Both the position numbers and the translations under genes were made by a program. From Flavobacteriia bacterium (GTDB lineage: Bacteria > Bacteroidota > Bacteroidia > Flavobacteriales > Schleiferiaceae), in NCBI GenBank assembly GCA_949516455.1, contig CATILC010000253.1, positions 1-9,091 on the forward strand: a stretch of DNA of 9,091 nucleotides. The letters run 5' to 3'. Positions 6,940 through 9,091 of the stretch are shown one piece after another. Position 1 is the stretch's first letter. Each line of letters starts with the position of its first letter. The notes beneath the pieces are model-generated. The model was not told the DNA's origin, did not search any database, and was given only the letters and a program-made list of their open reading frames with translations.

Positions 6940-7929
6940 TTAAAATTCTTCGCTGAAACCGAACACATCCTCCTGTTCGTTCTTTTCTTCTTCATTCGTC
7001 TTGACGCCTGCTTTTCTGTACTCCGCAACACGCCCTTCGAAGAAATTCGTCTTGCGCTGTAAGGAGATCATGTCCATGAAGTCGAACGGGTTGGACGTGT
7101 TGAATTCCTTTGAGCAGCCCAATTCTGTCAACAGGCGGTCTGTTACAAATTCGAGATACTGGGTCATCAGATCGGAATTCATGCCGATCAGTCGAACCGG
7201 CAGGGACTCGGTAATGAATTCCCGTTCAATGTCCAGTGCTTCAATGATGATCTGCTTGATGCGCTCTTCTGGCACCTTGTTGATCAGATGGCTGTTGTGC
7301 AGGTGACAGGCGAAATCACAGTGCATGCCCTCGTCTCTGCTGATCAGCTCGTTTGAAAATGTGAGCCCCGGCATCAGTCCTCTTTTCTTGAGCCAGAAGA
7401 TGGAACAAAAGGACCCGCTGAAGAAAATGCCCTCTACGGCCGCAAATGCGATCAGTCTTTCAGCAAATGAAGGCGAATCGATCCAGCGCAGCGCCCAGTC
7501 TGCCTTTTTCTTGATCGCATCGAATGTTTCAATCGCGTGAAACAATTTGTCGCGTTCCTCGGGATCTTTGATATAGGTGTCGATCAGCAGCGAATAGGTC
7601 TCTGAATGGATGTTCTCCATCATGATCTGAAAGCCGTAGAAGAACTTGGCCTCCGTATACTGCACCTCATTGACAAAGTTTTCGGCCAGGTTTTCATTTA
7701 CAATTCCATCGCTCGCCGCAAAAAAGGCCAGGATGTGTTTGATGAAGTACTGTTCGTCTTCGCTGAGTTTGTTGTTCCAGTCGGTAATGTCCTGCTGCAG
7801 ATCGATCTCCTCAGCCGTCCAGAAACTCGCCTCCTGTTTCTTATACCATTCCCATATATCATGGTGCTGAATGGGAAACAATACAAAGCGGTTCTTATTC
7901 TCTTTGAGTATGGGTTCTTTTTGTTGCAT
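6940..7929 (-). CDS. nrdB: Class Ia ribonucleoside-diphosphate reductase, beta (radical) subunit
   Basis: Houses the di-iron tyrosyl-radical cofactor that starts catalysis in NrdA. The 329-residue protein has all metal ligands: D74 (ASDG), E105 and H108 (ENIH), E166 (AVEG), E200 and H203 (DEGMH). Y112 in HSETYS is the radical tyrosine, marking it as a tyrosyl-radical enzyme rather than class Ic. W37 and Y304 (AEYRK) match the radical-transfer residues equivalent to E. coli W48 and Y356. The C-terminus is acidic and ends FGFSEEF, with Phe at positions 1 and 7 as in the mouse R1-binding heptapeptide FTLDADF. No ATP-cone is fused here; that control is on NrdA. Close similarity to eukaryotic R2 (SRDEGMHCDFAC) is visible. 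First gene of the nrdBA operon, ATG start. The upstream A-rich stretch has no clear Shine-Dalgarno. Confidence 0.98.
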   Translation of the reverse strand: MQQKEPILKENKNRFVLFPIQHHDIWEWYKKQEASFWTAEEIDLQQDITDWNNKLSEDEQYFIKHILAFFAASDGIVNENLAENFVNEVQYTEAKFFYGFQIMMENIHSETYSLLIDTYIKDPEERDKLFHAIETFDAIKKKADWALRWIDSPSFAERLIAFAAVEGIFFSGSFCSIFWLKKRGLMPGLTFSNELISRDEGMHCDFACHLHNSHLINKVPEERIKQIIIEALDIEREFITESLPVRLIGMNSDLMTQYLEFVTDRLLTELGCSKEFNTSNPFDFMDMISLQRKTNFFEGRVAEYRKAGVKTNEEEKNEQEDVFGFSEEF

Positions 7930-8065
7930 TTCTCGATTTTTCAGGGGCTAAGAAGTCTGTATATGGCCTTGAAAAAAGCCTTAACCACTTGTTTTTCAGC
8001 TTGTTATTTACGGTTTAGTCGGCGGTGATCTTGAGCGTCAGTTATGCCAACTTTCTAATACTTCT

Positions 8066-8097
8066 CAAATTTTGCGCAGGCTTTTTTTGGAAGCAAG
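8066..8097 (-). promoter_or_regulatory. Candidate nrdBA promoter
   Basis: On the minus strand, AAAATTTG (8066-8073) matches TAnnTTTG at five of six fixed bases. CTTG (8094-8097) is a one-mismatch -33 element with a 20-bp spacer. Transcription would begin near 8060, leaving a leader of about 130 nt. It lies directly beside the DnaA-box cluster, which would then be immediately upstream of the promoter. Weak motif evidence. Confidence 0.25.
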
Positions 8098-8103
8098 TTG
8101 CAT

Positions 8104-8122
8104 TTATGCACAATGTGAATCA
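8104..8122. promoter_or_regulatory. DnaA-box pair upstream of nrdB
   Basis: TTATGCACA (8104-8112, plus strand) is an exact match to the DnaA box consensus TTATNCACA. One base later, TGTGAATCA (8114-8122) is the opposite orientation with one mismatch to TGTGNATAA. The pair is 175 nt from the nrdB start and just upstream of its candidate promoter. DnaA is known to regulate nrdAB in E. coli through upstream boxes, so the same link is plausible here. Binding is inferred from the motif alone. Confidence 0.45.
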
Positions 8123-8219
8123 CTTTTCAACAGGCGGCAGAAGTCAGTAGCGTGTCAAGTCCATATTGTAAGACGAGCGACATGGACAAGTGTTAATTCA
8201 GGGTTAAGTGGTGGAGAAA

Positions 8220-8236
8220 TTCACATGTATTGTGAA
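8220..8236 (-). terminator. Inverted repeat after DUF3109, weak terminator or protein site
   Basis: TTCACA (8220-8225) and TGTGAA (8231-8236) form a perfect 6-bp stem around a 5-nt loop, 14 nt after the DUF3109 stop. On the minus strand it is followed by TTTCTCC, so only a short U-run. The stem is AT-rich and weak as a terminator. The right arm is also part of TGTGAACAA (8231-8239), a one-mismatch DnaA box, so a protein-binding role is an alternative. Confidence 0.3.
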
Positions 8237-8249
8237 CAACCTGGCGCGA

Positions 8250-8816
8250 TTATTCGGCGAGATGGGCGTGCACTTGCTCCAACTCTCGATACCAAGCGTG
8301 TCCAAAGCGCCTGATGAGTGCATCTTTCAGAAAGACATAAACGGGCATTTGAAGCTGAGCGCCCAATTGGCAGGCAGGTTCGCAGATCTTCCAGCGATGA
8401 TAATTCACTGCCTTAAAGTTTGAATAGACATTCACGCGTACCGGATAAAGGTGACAACTCACGGGTTTCCGAAAATGCGTTGCGCCGGCCTTCCATGCTC
8501 TTTCGATCCCGCAAAGGGCCTTTCCATTCTCGAAAACGGCATAGGCACATGCACCGTCTTCGACCAACGGGGTTCCCAGATCTCCATCCGAATCGATCAC
8601 TGAACTTCCCTGCCGGTCGATCGCTTTTCTGCCCTCCTCGAGCAAATAGGGTTTGATGGCCTTGTATTCATTGTCGAGGATGGACCGCTCGTCCTCCTCT
8701 AAAGGAGCTCCTGAGTCCCCCTCGACACAGCACGCTCCCTTGCAGGCCTCCAGGTCACAGACAAATGCGTTGTTCAGCAAGTCCCTGGAGATGATGGTGT
8801 CTCCGATCTCGATCAT
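8250..8816 (-). CDS. DUF3109 family Cys-rich protein
   Basis: Small soluble protein of 188 residues with no signal peptide or membrane helix. The N-terminus MIEIGDTIIS leads into FVCDLEACKGACCVEGDSGAPL, with C20, C25, C29 and C30 in the C-x4-C-x3-CC pattern of DUF3109. Further cysteines at C90, C102, C121 (SCHLYP), C145 and C149 (CEPAC) make nine in all. Such clustering suggests a bound metal, zinc or iron or an Fe-S cluster, similar in spirit to YkgJ-type metal-chelating proteins. No biochemical function is established to my knowledge. The open frame extends to a TTG at 8840, but ATG 8816 fits the usual family start. It lies on the same strand as nrdBA, separated by 320 bp, and is divergent from panD. 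A -7-like element for it (TCAATTTG, minus strand, 8861-8868) overlaps the start of panD. Confidence 0.88.
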   Translation of the reverse strand: MIEIGDTIISRDLLNNAFVCDLEACKGACCVEGDSGAPLEEDERSILDNEYKAIKPYLLEEGRKAIDRQGSSVIDSDGDLGTPLVEDGACAYAVFENGKALCGIERAWKAGATHFRKPVSCHLYPVRVNVYSNFKAVNYHRWKICEPACQLGAQLQMPVYVFLKDALIRRFGHAWYRELEQVHAHLAE

Positions 8817-8845
8817 GAACTCCGAAGATAGCCTGTTCAATTGTC

Positions 8846-8853
8846 TATTTTTG
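8846..8853 (+). promoter_or_regulatory. Perfect TAnnTTTG -7 element of panD
   Basis: TATTTTTG matches the Bacteroidota -7 consensus at all six fixed bases. It ends 4 nt before the GTG start of panD, implying a leaderless or nearly leaderless transcript. No TTTG -33 element is found 17-23 bp upstream. No Shine-Dalgarno is present between it and the start. Confidence 0.45.
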
Positions 8854-8857
8854 CCTG

Positions 8858-9091
8858 GTGCAAATTGAAATCGTCAAATCAAAACTGCACCGGGTCACGG
8901 TCACCGGCGCCGACCTCCACTACATTGGCAGCATCACCATCGATCAGGATCTTTTGGATGCAGCGCACTTGATCTCTGGAGAGAAGGTGGTGGTAGTGAA
9001 CGTCAACAATGGAAGCCGATTGGAGACCTACATCATTCCCGGTGAACGCGGAAGCGGAGAAGTGACCATGAACGGACCGGCTGCCCGACTC
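8858..9091 (+). CDS. panD: Aspartate 1-decarboxylase (5' part, runs off window)
   Basis: Converts L-aspartate to beta-alanine for pantothenate and coenzyme A synthesis. The enzyme is a pyruvoyl-dependent cytoplasmic tetramer made as a proenzyme that cleaves itself. The 78 residues visible start MQIEIVKSKLHRV and align by residue number with the E. coli enzyme: K9 and H11, the cleavage site G24-S25 in YIGSITID (S25 becomes the pyruvoyl group), R54, T57, Y58 and N72, then the AA pair at 75-76. All key residues are kept. The start is GTG at 8858-8860; no ATG upstream in this frame gives a better N-terminus. The gene is cut by the window end at a codon boundary, so the C-terminal part (about a third of a typical 115-130 residue protein) is not seen. 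Divergent from DUF3109. Confidence 0.95.
   Translation, partial: MQIEIVKSKLHRVTVTGADLHYIGSITIDQDLLDAAHLISGEKVVVVNVNNGSRLETYIIPGERGSGEVTMNGPAARL

Larger units (their letters stand above)
7930..8249. other. 320-bp non-coding region upstream of nrdB
   Basis: This gap lies between the nrdB start and the DUF3109 stop and is visibly richer in A and T than the genes around it. It holds a candidate nrdB promoter (8066-8097), a perfect DnaA box with a near-perfect opposing partner (8104-8122), a short palindrome TGCAT-TT-ATGCA (8099-8110) overlapping that box, and an inverted repeat (8220-8236) just after the DUF3109 stop. I see no NrdR-type palindrome and no convincing small gene. The nearest 130 nt to nrdB would form an untranslated leader if the candidate promoter is right; it contains no structure I recognise. 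Confidence 0.6.

Noticed and set aside
7964..7981. Imperfect hairpin GGCCTT-GAAA-AAAGCC
   Set aside because: One mismatch in the stem and short arms, and no gene ends here that would need a terminator.
7930..8249. NrdR-type regulatory boxes expected upstream of a reductase operon
   Set aside because: Looked for paired 16-bp palindromes of the ACACTATATATAGTGT kind; nothing close was found.
8072..8314. 80-codon open frame starting with TTG in the nrdB upstream region
   Set aside because: Runs into DUF3109 antisense, has a poor start and no domain; the region is better explained as regulatory.
1..9091. Mobile element, CRISPR array, tRNA or defence system
   Set aside because: No transposase, integrase, regularly spaced repeats or RNA gene signatures seen on either strand; gene content is housekeeping.

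Overview
The window looks like ordinary chromosome of a Bacteroidota bacterium, probably Flavobacteriales or a near relative. The evidence is the eukaryote-like class Ia ribonucleotide reductase in nrdB-nrdA order, a DUF3109 Cys-rich protein beside it, an aspartate decarboxylase starting MQIEIVKSK, start codons without Shine-Dalgarno sequences, and several upstream matches to the Bacteroidota -7 promoter element TAnnTTTG. Base composition looks even throughout. I see no insertion sequence, phage gene, CRISPR array, tRNA or rRNA.

Layout, left to right: a family 2 polyprenol-phosphate sugar transferase (minus, 19-774); divergent from it, an orphan membrane sensor histidine kinase (plus, 875-2035); a membrane-anchored metallophosphoesterase (minus, 2032-3258) whose stop codon overlaps the kinase stop; divergent from that, a family 4 glycosyltransferase (plus, 3350-4342); a strong hairpin terminator (4361-4389); the ribonucleotide reductase operon read right to left, nrdB (6940-7929) then nrdA (4420-6912); a 320-bp non-coding region (7930-8249) holding a DnaA-box cluster; DUF3109 (minus, 8250-8816); and the first 78 codons of panD (plus, 8858 to the window edge).

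The clearest functional unit is nrdBA, a complete class Ia reductase supplying dNTPs. Radical site, di-iron ligands, active-site cysteines, ATP-cone and C-terminal redox cysteines are all present. The Cys-rich DUF3109 protein lies upstream on the same strand and could be an iron-handling partner, which is only a hypothesis. The other genes are cell-envelope (two glycosyltransferases, phosphoesterase), signalling (kinase) and coenzyme A precursor (panD) genes that share no obvious pathway.

I did not find a clearly new multi-gene system. The observations most worth checking are: (1) all three plus-strand genes have a -7-like element exactly 4 nt before a start codon without Shine-Dalgarno, suggesting leaderless mRNAs; (2) a perfect DnaA box with a near-perfect partner upstream of nrdB; (3) a twin-arginine-like motif placed after three membrane helices in the phosphoesterase; (4) a kinase H-box with Gln where the catalytic acid normally sits; (5) an unusually long C-terminal tail on NrdA. 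Several starts differ from the longest reading frame, because the most upstream start was TTG in the GT2, phosphoesterase and DUF3109 genes.
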